NCBI GenBank assembly: GCA_963749035.1 | Contig: CAVVKW010000004.1 | Span: 186,001-250,000 of the forward strand | Length of the DNA: 64,000 nucleotides | Direction: 5' to 3' | Origin: CAVVKW01 sp963749035 | GTDB lineage: Bacteria; Verrucomicrobiota; Verrucomicrobiia; Chthoniobacterales; JAATET01 | Shown here: positions 1 through 8,304 of the stretch, one piece after another | Position numbering within the stretch: position 1 is the stretch's first letter | Layout: the number at the start of each line of letters is the position of its first letter | Notes under the pieces: generated by a model | Seen by the model: only the letters and a program-made list of their open reading frames with translations | Told to the model about the DNA's origin: nothing | The model's database searches: none | Program-made: the position numbers and the translations under genes

Positions 1-1
1 G

Positions 2-205
2 GGGCTGGAGCAGGTGAGCGACTCCGGGGCGATCGAGGCGTTCGCGGATCAAGTGATCGCAGACAACCCGGGGCCAGTCGCCGAATACAAGGGTGGGAAG
101 ACGTCGGTGATCAACTTTCTGAAGGGCCAAGTGATGAAGGCGTCGCGTGGAAAGGCGAATCCGGCACTAGCGGGCGAGGTGCTCGAGCGGAAGTTGGCGG
201 ACTGA
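2..205 (+). CDS. gatB: Aspartyl/glutamyl-tRNA amidotransferase subunit B, C-terminal end (partial)
   Basis: The window opens inside this gene; only the last 67 codons are visible, in the frame that begins at base 2 and ends with TGA at 203-205. The segment has the features of the small helical GatB/YqeY tail domain that holds tRNA in GatCAB: a run ending in DNPGPVAEYKGGK, then INFLKGQVMKASRGKANP and a closing L-x-x-KL. GatCAB transamidates Glu-tRNA(Gln) or Asp-tRNA(Asn). A tRNA-Gln gene follows about 150 bases downstream, a pleasing but not diagnostic neighbour. The catalytic cradle domain lies outside the window. The family call is confident because this tail is highly characteristic. Confidence 0.9.
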   Translation, partial: GLEQVSDSGAIEAFADQVIADNPGPVAEYKGGKTSVINFLKGQVMKASRGKANPALAGEVLERKLAD

Positions 206-359
206 CGGGCGCGGTGGCGAGGAGGAGCGGCGAATTCTCGCGGGACTTCGGGCTCGGAGAACCCGGTTCTACCGGAGAATGAGTTTCGACCGGAGGTTTG
301 GGTGAAATAATCCTTGCCGGTTCTCGTTCAATTAGGGAGGTTTGATGGCTCTCGACGAT

Positions 360-433
360 TGCCTCGTGGTGTAATGGTAGCACTGCAGATTCTGGATCTG
401 TTTGTCAAGGTTCGAGTCCTTGCGAGGCAGCCA
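360..433 (+). tRNA. tRNA-Gln (CTG anticodon)
   Basis: A complete cloverleaf can be drawn. The acceptor stem TGCCTCG pairs with CGAGGCA at 423-429, followed by discriminator G and an encoded CCA (431-433). The D-loop carries GTAATGGTAG, and the anticodon arm GCAGA-TTCTGGA-TCTGT presents CTG. The T-arm contains GGTTCGAGTCC. The unpaired-looking U1 is typical of bacterial glutamine tRNAs. CCA is encoded here and in the tRNA-Arg, but not in the tRNA-Pro of this window. Confidence 0.95.
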
Positions 434-525
434 CTTCCGACAATTCTGACGCGTCGGTTTCGGTGATGATCCCGTTTCGGAACGGGGCTTGATTGCGTCC
501 AGTGGGCCGATATTCTGGGGGCCGT

Positions 526-1500
526 ATGAAGCGCATCTTTGTCACGGGCGGAGCAGGTTACATCGGCAGTATTTGCGTGGAGGAACTCCTCAACGCGGGG
601 CACAAGGTCGGGGTCTTCGACAATCTGACGGAGGGTCACCGTCGGGCGGTCGATGGCCGGGCCCGGTTTTTTCAGGGTGATCTGGGCGATTTAAACGTCA
701 TTCGGTTGGCGATCGAAGAGTATCGTCCGGACGCCGTAATGCACTTCGCGGCGAACGCCCTGGTGGGGGAATCGATGACGAATCCGGCGAAGTATTTTCG
801 GAACAACGTCTGCTACGGCTTGAATCTGCTGGAGGCAATGATCGCGAATGACGTGCGCCGACTGGTGTTCTCGTCGACGTGCGCGACGTTCGGGATTCCG
901 GACCGGATGCCGTTGGACGAATCGTTGCCGCAGAACCCGATCAATCCTTACGGGGAGTCGAAGTTGCTCTTCGAGAAGATCCTTCGTTGGTATTCTGAGA
1001 TTCACGACTTGAAGTTTGTCGCGCTGCGTTACTTTAACGCCGCGGGGGCGAGCGAGAAGTTTGGTGAGGACCATCGGGTCGAGACTCACCTGATTCCGAA
1101 CGTTTTGAAGGTCGCGCTGGGCCAGAAGGAGAACGCGCAGATCTTCGGGACGGATTACGACACCCCGGACGGGACGTGCATCCGCGACTACATCCACATC
1201 AAAGATTTGGCGGATGCCCACATCCGGGCGTTGGACGCGGAAGAAAGTGCATTTTTCAATCTCGGCACGGGGGGAGGGACCTCGGTTCGAGAAATTATCG
1301 AGACGTGCCGCGAGGTTTCGGGAAAAGAGATCCCGGTCGTCGAAGAAGAGCGCCGCCCGGGTGATCCGCCACGGCTGATTGCGGCATCGGACAAGATCCG
1401 AACGGCTTTGGGCTGGAAGCCGCAATATCAGGACATTCGGAAAATCATCGAGAGTGCCTGGGCGTGGCACGTCCGACATCCGAACGGTTACGGGGATTGA
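526..1500 (+). CDS. galE: UDP-glucose 4-epimerase
   Basis: A 324-residue cytoplasmic short-chain dehydrogenase-fold enzyme that interconverts UDP-glucose and UDP-galactose. The N-terminal NAD-binding motif GGAGYIGS is at residues 8-15. The catalytic set is visible as SST (116-118) and Y142-G-E-S-K146, the YxxxK pair. The conserved ALRYFNAAGA and the C-terminal LGTGGGTSVREI follow in the usual order. The reading frame is open upstream to a TTG at 493, but the ATG at 526 places the glycine motif at the normal distance from the N-terminus and is preferred. It lies 55 bases upstream of an LptD-like gene and close to ugd, suggesting a supply of nucleotide sugars for surface polysaccharide or LPS. 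Confidence 0.95.
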   Translation: MKRIFVTGGAGYIGSICVEELLNAGHKVGVFDNLTEGHRRAVDGRARFFQGDLGDLNVIRLAIEEYRPDAVMHFAANALVGESMTNPAKYFRNNVCYGLNLLEAMIANDVRRLVFSSTCATFGIPDRMPLDESLPQNPINPYGESKLLFEKILRWYSEIHDLKFVALRYFNAAGASEKFGEDHRVETHLIPNVLKVALGQKENAQIFGTDYDTPDGTCIRDYIHIKDLADAHIRALDAEESAFFNLGTGGGTSVREIIETCREVSGKEIPVVEEERRPGDPPRLIAASDKIRTALGWKPQYQDIRKIIESAWAWHVRHPNGYGD

Positions 1501-1555
1501 TTTGCCGGGATTTTCCTTGCGCGTGCATCGCGGCTCCGTAGCCTCGCCCCTCCGA

Positions 1556-4045
1556 ATGATGAGGTTGCGTTGGCTGTTGGTTTTGACTTTGGGACTGTTA
1601 TCGCTGCCGCGACCGGGCGTCGCGCAGTTCGGAAGCTTCGGCGACGTGCCGGTGGAGATCACGGCGGACGGCGAGACGCGGTTCGAGGGTGGTGTGGCGA
1701 TCGCCGAGGACAACGTCCAAATCCACTATCAGGACATCAGCATCTACACGAACTACGCGGAGTATAACCCGGACACCCGCGACGTGCTCCTGGTGGGGGA
1801 CGTGCGGATTTACACGCCGGACAACCTGTTTTCGGGTCAGCGTGCGCTCTACAATCTCGAGAGCAAGCAGATCAGGGCGTTGGAATTCACGGGGGAGAGC
1901 TATCCGCTGAAGTTTCGGGCGCTGAGTTTACAGGCACCGTCACTGAATCAGTTCAACGTGCGGGACGCGACGTTCACGACGTCGGATTCGTCGCAGCCGG
2001 ATTTCCGGGTGAAGGCAAAGTCCGTGAGGATCTACCCGGATTCGCGGGTGGTTTTTACAAATTCGACCTTTTACATCGGAAAAGTCCCCGTCTTTTACTT
2101 CCCGTATCTCTTTGCGTTCACGAACAACACGGGGTTCACGTTGCGGCCGGGTTACGATTCACGTTGGGGATATTACGCTTTGGTCGGATACAGTTTCCCG
2201 GTGGGGAGCACGGATGCGGTGGTTGCGACGGTGAACGCGGATTACCGAACCGAACTCGGGCCGGGGATTGGGCTGGATGCCGTGTTTAAATACGGGCTCG
2301 ACGACCGCAGTTACGGAACGTTCCGTTCGTATTACGCCAACGACATCGATCCCGAGGACCGGGTGGGTGGCCCGGGTGAGCCGACCGAGGAAGGTGAGGC
2401 GGACCGTTACCGGGTCAGTTTTCAGCATCGCCTGTTTTTCACGGACGACATCTACGGGACCGCTGACATCAACGTCCTGAGCGACGTCGATTTCCTCGAG
2501 GATTACTATCCGAACGAGTTCCGGACCGATCCGCAGCCCGATAACATTCTGTCGCTCACGAAGTGGAACGAGTTTTACACGATCAATCTGCTGACCCGCT
2601 TTCAGGTGAACGATTTTTTCGAAACGACCGAGCGACTTCCGGAGCTCGTGATCGACATCAAACAGCACCAGTTGTTCGGCTGGCCGGTCTATTACGACGG
2701 TGAGACGAGCGTGGGTCAGTATCGGCGCGCGTTCGCCGACCAGAGTATTTTCCCGGATTACGAATCGGCGCGTTTTGATACGTTTCACCAGATCTCGTAT
2801 CCGAAGACGTATTTCGATTGGCTGACGGTGATCCCGAAGCTCGGAATCCGGGGAACTTACTACAGTAAGACGGGCAGTATCGAATCTGTTCTGAGCGACC
2901 AACAGCTCACCCAAGTCAACAATCTGCGCGGGCGGGCGGACAACCAGCGAGACCTGGCAGCTCAGAATGGGGCCAAGCTGTCCGAGGCTCAGGCGGAGCT
3001 AAACCAGACCAGCAACCCGGTCGATCGCGCGCGGCTGCAGGATCAAATCTTGACGTTGACGAACTCCCAGCAAGCTCAGCTTGCGAGCGCGCAGTCGCTC
3101 GATTCCCAAGCGGACGTCCTCGAGGGGGGCTCCGATCTGCGGGGACGCGAGTTGCGAGAGGGTGGTTCGACGTTCCGACCGATTCTCAACGCGGGGCTCG
3201 AGGCTTCGTTCAAGCTGTCGAAGAAATACGAAACGATCCAATCTCGGCTACTCGGGCTCGATGGCGTGCTGCACACGTATCAGCCATACGTGAATTTCTC
3301 TTACGTCTATAACGCGGGTAAGTCGCGGGATGAGATCTTGCAGTTCGACCGAGTTGTTCCGGCGACCGAGCCTCTTCCGATTGATTTTCCTCAGTTTGTG
3401 GCCATCGATTCGATCGACGATTGGAGCATCGTGCGCCTCGGCGCGCGCAACCGGCTGACGACCCGCCGCGGGGACGCTAACTGGGAGTGGTTCGTGGTGG
3501 ATTCGTTCTTCGACATCAATTTCAACGACCCATACGGCGACAGTGGCGGCGGGGACGTGTCGAACGTCGTCAACCGGCTGGAGTTCCGTCCGGTGCCGTG
3601 GGCGTCGTTCCGGATGGACGCGCAGACGCCGATCACGGACGAGGGGTTCACGGACGTGAATACCGCGCTGCTTTTCCAAGCGACCCGTGATTTGTTGCTC
3701 CAGTTCAGCAGCCGCTACATCGAAGACAATCCGTTCTTTCAGGACAGCAACCAGCTCTCGGCTTACGGCTACTACCAGATCTCGCCACACTGGGGTGTCA
3801 GCGCGCTCGGGACTTACGAAGCCGAAGACAACACACTGCTCTTCCAGCGATACGCGGTGCACCGGGATCTTTCGTCCTGGATCGTGTCCTTGGGTGGCGA
3901 AGTTCGTGACAACGAGGGCGGCGACACGGAATACGGGGTCGTGCTCTCGCTCTCGCTGAAGGATGCGCCACAGGTCGAGTTGCCGCTGGCGTTTGATCCG
4001 GGCACGGGCCCGCTCGGCGACGAGGATACGTCGTCGGGCCGCTAA
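1556..4045 (+). CDS. lptD: LptD-like LPS-assembly outer-membrane protein
   Basis: An 829-residue predicted outer-membrane barrel. A signal peptide (about residues 1-23, ending PRPGVA) is followed by an OstA/LptA-like segment that begins VEITADGETRFEGGVAIA and continues with the alternating pattern of a beta-jellyroll. A long beta-rich region then follows, with many aromatic strand ends such as LRPGYDSRWGYYALVGYSF. In LptDE, this protein receives LPS from the periplasmic bridge and inserts it in the outer leaflet. Residues about 443-525 are unusual: a hydrophilic, Gln/Ala/Leu-rich stretch that looks coiled-coil and interrupts the barrel. The frame is open far upstream, but ATGATG at 1556/1559 directly precedes the signal peptide. 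The family assignment rests on architecture and the N-terminal domain; overall divergence from proteobacterial LptD is large. Confidence 0.72.
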   Translation: MMRLRWLLVLTLGLLSLPRPGVAQFGSFGDVPVEITADGETRFEGGVAIAEDNVQIHYQDISIYTNYAEYNPDTRDVLLVGDVRIYTPDNLFSGQRALYNLESKQIRALEFTGESYPLKFRALSLQAPSLNQFNVRDATFTTSDSSQPDFRVKAKSVRIYPDSRVVFTNSTFYIGKVPVFYFPYLFAFTNNTGFTLRPGYDSRWGYYALVGYSFPVGSTDAVVATVNADYRTELGPGIGLDAVFKYGLDDRSYGTFRSYYANDIDPEDRVGGPGEPTEEGEADRYRVSFQHRLFFTDDIYGTADINVLSDVDFLEDYYPNEFRTDPQPDNILSLTKWNEFYTINLLTRFQVNDFFETTERLPELVIDIKQHQLFGWPVYYDGETSVGQYRRAFADQSIFPDYESARFDTFHQISYPKTYFDWLTVIPKLGIRGTYYSKTGSIESVLSDQQLTQVNNLRGRADNQRDLAAQNGAKLSEAQAELNQTSNPVDRARLQDQILTLTNSQQAQLASAQSLDSQADVLEGGSDLRGRELREGGSTFRPILNAGLEASFKLSKKYETIQSRLLGLDGVLHTYQPYVNFSYVYNAGKSRDEILQFDRVVPATEPLPIDFPQFVAIDSIDDWSIVRLGARNRLTTRRGDANWEWFVVDSFFDINFNDPYGDSGGGDVSNVVNRLEFRPVPWASFRMDAQTPITDEGFTDVNTALLFQATRDLLLQFSSRYIEDNPFFQDSNQLSAYGYYQISPHWGVSALGTYEAEDNTLLFQRYAVHRDLSSWIVSLGGEVRDNEGGDTEYGVVLSLSLKDAPQVELPLAFDPGTGPLGDEDTSSGR

Positions 4046-4060
4046 GCTGGTCCCTCAAAT

Positions 4061-4080
4061 CTCAACTAACAACTGACACT
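4061..4080 (+). repeat. Short intergenic repeat of the CAACTAACAACTGACA type
   Basis: The spacer between the lptD-like gene and ugd ends in CTCAACTAACAACTGACACT, directly before the ugd ATG. It resembles, in the opposite orientation, the TAGTTGAGAGTT pair upstream of lpxC-fabZ at 33812-33837. Low-complexity spacers like these recur in the window and look like a dispersed family rather than coding sequence. Confidence 0.35.
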
Positions 4081-4082
4081 TT

Positions 4083-5381
4083 ATGAAACTTTGTATCATT
4101 GGTTCCGGCTACGTCGGACTCGTTTCCGGAGCCTGCTTCGCGGAAGTCGGTCATCACGTCATTTGCGTCGACAACGACAGCCGCAAGGTCGAAATGCTTC
4201 GCGCCGGTCAAATCCCGATCTACGAGCCGGGCCTGGAAGAAATCGTGACGCGCAACGTGAGCGCCGGGCGACTGGAGTTTACGGCGAGTATCGAGGAAGG
4301 GGTCGATAATTCCGAGGTCGTCTTTATTGCGGTGCCGACGCCGCCGCAGCCCGACGGAAGCGTCGACCTGTCATACATCGAACGGGTTGCCCGCGAGATC
4401 GCCGGGGTGCTCAAGGAATACCGCGTCATCGTCGATAAGAGCACGGTGCCGGTGAAAACGGGTGAGAAGGTCGCCGATACGATTCGTCGCTACAACCAGG
4501 CCGGAGCGGATTTCGACGTCGTCAGTAATCCGGAGTTTCTGCGTGAGGGGTGTGCGGTGCCGGACTTGATGAACCCGGATCGCGTGGTGATCGGCTCGTC
4601 TAGCGATCGTGCGACGAACCTGATGCGGCAGATCTACGAGCCCTTCATGGCGCCGATCATCGTGACCGACGTGAACAGTGCGGAGCTGATCAAGCACGCG
4701 GCGAATTCGTTCTTGGCGCTAAAAATTTCCTACATCAACGCGGTGGCAAAGATTTGCGAAGCCAGCGGCGCGGACGTGGAGAAAGTCGCCGACGGCATTG
4801 GTTCGGACAAGCGGATCGGGCGGAACTTCTTGAATGCCGGGATCGGATACGGCGGATCGTGTTTCCCGAAAGACATCGCGGCGTTCATCGCGATCAGCGA
4901 CCAGTTGGGCGTTCCGTTCACGTTGCTGAAGGAGGTTCAGAAGATCAACGTCGATCAACGGGAACGTTTTCTCGGTAAGATTCGCGAATCGCTGTGGGTC
5001 CTGCGCGACAAGAAGATCGCGGTCTGGGGAATCACGTTCAAACCGGATACGGACGACGTGCGGACTTCCGTCGCGGTCGACGTGATCAATGATCTCCTCA
5101 AGGAAGGTGCGGACGTGACCGCTTACGATCCGAAGGGGATGGAGAAGTCCACGGAATACAAGATGATCGAAGGTGCCAAGCTGGCGGATTCGGCCTTGGA
5201 CGCTGCGGACGGTGCCGAGGCGTTAATCATTGCGACCGAGTGGCACGAGTTTTCGACGGTTGACTTCGCCAAGCTCAAAGAGCGGATGCACACGCCGCTG
5301 ATCTTCGACGGTCGGAATCTTTTCGATCCGGAGCGTGTCCGCGGACACGGCTTTACGTATCACAGTATCGGACGAGCGTAG
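4083..5381 (+). CDS. ugd: UDP-glucose 6-dehydrogenase
   Basis: A 432-residue enzyme that oxidises UDP-glucose to UDP-glucuronate with two NAD+. The N-terminal Rossmann motif G7-S-G-Y-V-G12 is followed by the conserved block ending ICVDND. The central EFLREG and the catalytic thiolate C260 in GYGGSCFPKD are intact. The C-terminal UDP-binding domain carries AVWGITFKPDTDDVR. Length and order match the family. It lies 37 bases downstream of the lptD-like gene in the same direction as galE. The product probably feeds uronic-acid-containing envelope or capsular polymers. Confidence 0.96.
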   Translation: MKLCIIGSGYVGLVSGACFAEVGHHVICVDNDSRKVEMLRAGQIPIYEPGLEEIVTRNVSAGRLEFTASIEEGVDNSEVVFIAVPTPPQPDGSVDLSYIERVAREIAGVLKEYRVIVDKSTVPVKTGEKVADTIRRYNQAGADFDVVSNPEFLREGCAVPDLMNPDRVVIGSSSDRATNLMRQIYEPFMAPIIVTDVNSAELIKHAANSFLALKISYINAVAKICEASGADVEKVADGIGSDKRIGRNFLNAGIGYGGSCFPKDIAAFIAISDQLGVPFTLLKEVQKINVDQRERFLGKIRESLWVLRDKKIAVWGITFKPDTDDVRTSVAVDVINDLLKEGADVTAYDPKGMEKSTEYKMIEGAKLADSALDAADGAEALIIATEWHEFSTVDFAKLKERMHTPLIFDGRNLFDPERVRGHGFTYHSIGRA

Positions 5382-5538
5382 ATTCTCTTGAGAGAAGCTG
5401 AGAGAAGCGGTGTCCCGCTGGGAAAGTGGGGCTCGCGTCGGTCGGTGTGCGGTGCCTTCGTCGGAGACTCGAGGCGGAGAGTGGCGGTGAAATCTCGGCG
5501 AAACGGAGGTAACTCCGACGAGGGCGTGCCGTTGGGGT

Positions 5539-5559
5539 GGCCCTTCAGATTGGGCCTTT
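5539..5559 (+). terminator. Weak hairpin with short T tail after ugd
   Basis: GGCCC (5539-5543) can pair with GGGCC (5552-5556) around an 8-base loop, followed by TTT. It lies between ugd and the convergent TPR gene, so it is well placed for ugd. The stem is only five pairs and the T tail is short, so this is tentative. The rest of the 186-base spacer shows nothing recognisable beyond a duplicated GAGAGAAGC near 5387-5409. Confidence 0.25.
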
Positions 5560-5567
5560 AAACGCTT

Positions 5568-5921
5568 CTAAGCGTCTTTGGCGACCTTGCCACCCCAACT
5601 AAGGATCTTCGCCTTCGTTCCGGCGGATTCCGCTTCGGGGATCTGGTGGTTGCGGACGTAGAAAAGCGATAGGCTGGACCAGGCAAGCTGATCGTTCGGG
5701 CGGAGTTTGGTCGATTCCAACCCGGCGGCGATGGCGGCCTCGTGGTCGCCGTTTTTCATGAGGGCCATGCCGAGCGCGTGCCAGCCGTCGAAAAATGCGG
5801 GATCCAAATCGACGCACCGTTGATACTTTTCGATCGCGGCGGGCAGGTCGCCGACGGCGATATCGCCGCTCGCATCGTCGAACAGCTCGGCAATTTCCGG
5901 GTTCGCGGGGGCGTCGCTCAT
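5568..5921 (-). CDS. Small TPR-repeat protein
   Basis: A 117-residue soluble protein made almost entirely of tetratricopeptide repeats. Two to three helix pairs are visible: GDLPAAIEKYQRCVDLDPA, then a unit around GWHALGMALMKNGDHEAAI, then LAWSSLSLFYVRNHQIPEAE. TPRs are protein-interaction scaffolds; no catalytic domain is present. The ATG at 5921 is chosen because the upstream codons overlap the end of the PpiD-like gene and do not look like TPR sequence. The gap to that gene's stop is 8 bases, so the two are probably co-transcribed and this protein may act in the same process, but the specific role is unknown. Confidence 0.8.
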   Translation of the reverse strand: MSDAPANPEIAELFDDASGDIAVGDLPAAIEKYQRCVDLDPAFFDGWHALGMALMKNGDHEAAIAAGLESTKLRPNDQLAWSSLSLFYVRNHQIPEAESAGTKAKILSWGGKVAKDA

Positions 5922-5929
5922 TGATTCAA

Positions 5930-7459
5930 TCAGTCGAGATCGTCCGAAGCGGCGGCGAAGCGAAGGCCGGAGTGCTCGGCGGCGGCTTCGAGCCATTCGT
6001 AGAGGAGGATGCTGCCCTTGCGGCCTTGGATGAACGTCTTCATTTGCTCCCGGTTCTCCCCGAACTCGGACTCTTCGACGCTGGCGCGCTTCTCGAGATA
6101 CACGGCGGATCCTCCGCTCGGAGTGATCGTGACGCCGCTGATCTCGCCTTCTTTGAGTGGGACCGTTTCGTCCGCATAGGCCCGCTGATCTGGCGACGCG
6201 GTCTGCCCGGTCGGTGAGACGTCGGCAAAGGATTTGATCTCCGCGATGGGGAACGCAGCGGTCGCGTCGGCGAGTGATTTGCCGGCTCGTAGGTCGGACC
6301 GGATCTGCTCGACGGCTTCGTCGGCTCCGCTTTCCAACAAGCCCTCGGCCTCGAGGTTGCGAAGGTCAGCGGTGATCTCATCCCGGGATTCCTCAAAAGT
6401 TTTTTGGCGGGCTGGAATCACGCTGGCGAGCTCGATGACGTGGAAGCTGTCGCCATCCTGAAGAATCCCGCTGAGGGGTGAGCTCTCCGAGAGCGCGAAC
6501 GCGGTGGGAGCAATCGTCCCGACCACGGCGTCGTTCAGGTTGGTGTCTGGTTCAGCGGCTCCCTCGGCAGGAACAATCTGGCCGGCGGAATTGAATGGCA
6601 AGGTCGTCTCGACGGGAACGTCGAGGGATTTCGCGGCCTCGGAGAAGGAGCTTTCCGCAGCGGCGTCGGCGAACTGGGCAGACTGGTCCGCGATTTTCTG
6701 GAGGGCCTCGATGCGTTCGGCGTCGGCGAGTTTGGCGTCAGCCTCCGAGAGGGCGAACGTTGCGACGTTCGCGGTTCGCAGCTCGGACGTCAGGAGTTGA
6801 AACTTGTTCGCCTCGTAGAAGACCTGGATGTCTTCGTCACTCGCGGAAGTCTGCTCGAAATATTTCTCTCTCGGAAATACGACCGCCGCCCCGGAAACGG
6901 GTTGGAACAGACGGGCGTTGTAAATGAGTTCGGCCTCCGAGGTGGCTGGGGCGGACTCGATGATCTTGGAGAGGCGCTCGAACTGCAGCGAACCCCGGAC
7001 GACTTGCTCCAACTCGACTGCCGTCAGCCCATTTGGCGCGAGGAAATTCAATTTGAACTGATCGTATTTAGATTGGTCGAAGACGCCGTTGCTCTGGAAA
7101 GCTGGGACGGCCGCGATGGCTTCCGCAATTTCGGCGTCGGTCGGCTGAATCCCCAGCGCGTGCGCCTCGTGGGAAATGATCATCGTGTTGAGCGCGAAAG
7201 CGCCGGGATCGGATTCGCCCGAGAGCCCGTCGAGGGTCGAAACGTATTCAGAGAGCCCGAGAGCGAGGGCAAGCTGGTAGGAGCGCGCTTCCCGCTGAAG
7301 CTGCTCGAGAGTCAGACTTTGGCCGTAGATTTCCGCGAACTTTCCGGAGGAGAGTTGGTCGAGCTCCGTCGTGTTGTAGAGGAAGGTGAAGGCGACAATG
7401 GTGAGAATCGTGACGGCAAGCATGAGCTTGCGCATGTGGGAACGTATCCAGACGAACAT
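5930..7459 (-). CDS. PpiD/SurA-like membrane-anchored periplasmic chaperone
   Basis: A 509-residue protein with one N-terminal membrane anchor (about residues 11-29), then a SurA_N-like helical chaperone domain recognisable from GIQPTDAEIAEAIAAVPAFQ and NGVFDQSKYDQF. This is the characteristic core of PpiD-type folding factors. A parvulin-like segment can only be traced weakly around GDSFHVIELASVIPA. The protein is shorter than PpiD of E. coli (about 620 residues), so rotamase activity is uncertain. It would sit in the inner membrane facing the periplasm and help fold exported proteins. It is transcribed divergently from the TPR-ExbBD cluster, with only about 60 bases between the starts. Confidence 0.8.
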   Translation of the reverse strand: MFVWIRSHMRKLMLAVTILTIVAFTFLYNTTELDQLSSGKFAEIYGQSLTLEQLQREARSYQLALALGLSEYVSTLDGLSGESDPGAFALNTMIISHEAHALGIQPTDAEIAEAIAAVPAFQSNGVFDQSKYDQFKLNFLAPNGLTAVELEQVVRGSLQFERLSKIIESAPATSEAELIYNARLFQPVSGAAVVFPREKYFEQTSASDEDIQVFYEANKFQLLTSELRTANVATFALSEADAKLADAERIEALQKIADQSAQFADAAAESSFSEAAKSLDVPVETTLPFNSAGQIVPAEGAAEPDTNLNDAVVGTIAPTAFALSESSPLSGILQDGDSFHVIELASVIPARQKTFEESRDEITADLRNLEAEGLLESGADEAVEQIRSDLRAGKSLADATAAFPIAEIKSFADVSPTGQTASPDQRAYADETVPLKEGEISGVTITPSGGSAVYLEKRASVEESEFGENREQMKTFIQGRKGSILLYEWLEAAAEHSGLRFAAASDDLD

Positions 7460-7518
7460 GAGGAATAAAACGGCAAAAGGTTGATGTGAGTGAAGGAATG
7501 TGATTTAGGAAAACCTTG

Positions 7519-8271
7519 ATGATTTCAAGCTTCTCCCCACGGCGCTCCATCGGAGCGATGATTTTTGTTTCGATGGTCGGCGCAGGATCCCTCGCGGTCG
7601 CCGCTGACGTGCTCGTGTTAAAAAACGGGCAAAGTCGTGAAGGGGAGGTGCTCGGGGTTTCGGACGGGAAAGTAACTTTGAAAGTCGGCCCGGCGCAATC
7701 GGCAATTCCGCTCGACCAGATTGAGTCGGCGATCGTTGCCCCGCCGGATGAGCTCGCGACAGCTCAGCAAACGAAGGCGTCGGGTAACAGCGCGCGGGCG
7801 CTGATCGAAGTGCGTCCGATCGTGGAGAAATACGCGGGACTTCCGGCGCCGTGGGTCGGCCACGCCTACGCGTTGCTGGGCGATTCTTTGTTGGAGCTCG
7901 ATCAGGTCGCGGAAGCTGAAAAGGTGTTCAAGCGGTTTACGGAATTGTATCCGGACGCTGGTGACCTGTCGGCCGTTTCGATCGCGAGGCTCGACGTGGC
8001 GAAAGACGATTTTGCCGCCGCGAAGGAAAAGCTGGAACCCATCATCGCGGAGGCGTCCGGAATCAAGAGTGCCGAAAGCACGAAGAGCGCGACGTATGGG
8101 AGAGCGTTTCTGTTGATGGGTCAGGTCAAGGAGTCGGAGGGAGACTTGCAGGAGGCTCTGTCGGACTACCTCATGACCGTGACGGTGTTCTACGCGGATG
8201 CTGCCGCGGTGGCGGAGGCGCAGGAGCGCGCGACGAAACTCGTCGACGAAAAAAATGTCATCGCGCCCTGA
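7519..8271 (+). CDS. Exported TPR protein of the ExbBD cluster
   Basis: A 250-residue protein with a signal peptide (hydrophobic stretch around residues 12-28, ending SLAVAA). A short beta-rich module follows (DVLVLKNGQSREGEVLGV), resembling the SH3-like start seen in some Verrucomicrobia and Planctomycetes proteins. TPR-like helices come next, clearest in LLGDSLLELDQVAEAEKVF and AFLLMGQVKESEGDLQEAL. The frame also opens at TTG 7516, but ATG 7519 has AGGAA about seven bases upstream and is preferred. It lies 33 bases upstream of exbB. A periplasmic TPR partner for the ExbB-ExbD motor is the simplest reading; its cargo is unknown. Confidence 0.72.
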   Translation: MISSFSPRRSIGAMIFVSMVGAGSLAVAADVLVLKNGQSREGEVLGVSDGKVTLKVGPAQSAIPLDQIESAIVAPPDELATAQQTKASGNSARALIEVRPIVEKYAGLPAPWVGHAYALLGDSLLELDQVAEAEKVFKRFTELYPDAGDLSAVSIARLDVAKDDFAAAKEKLEPIIAEASGIKSAESTKSATYGRAFLLMGQVKESEGDLQEALSDYLMTVTVFYADAAAVAEAQERATKLVDEKNVIAP

Positions 8272-8304
8272 CCCGATTTGATCTATTTCTTCAAGCTTTC
8301 CCAA

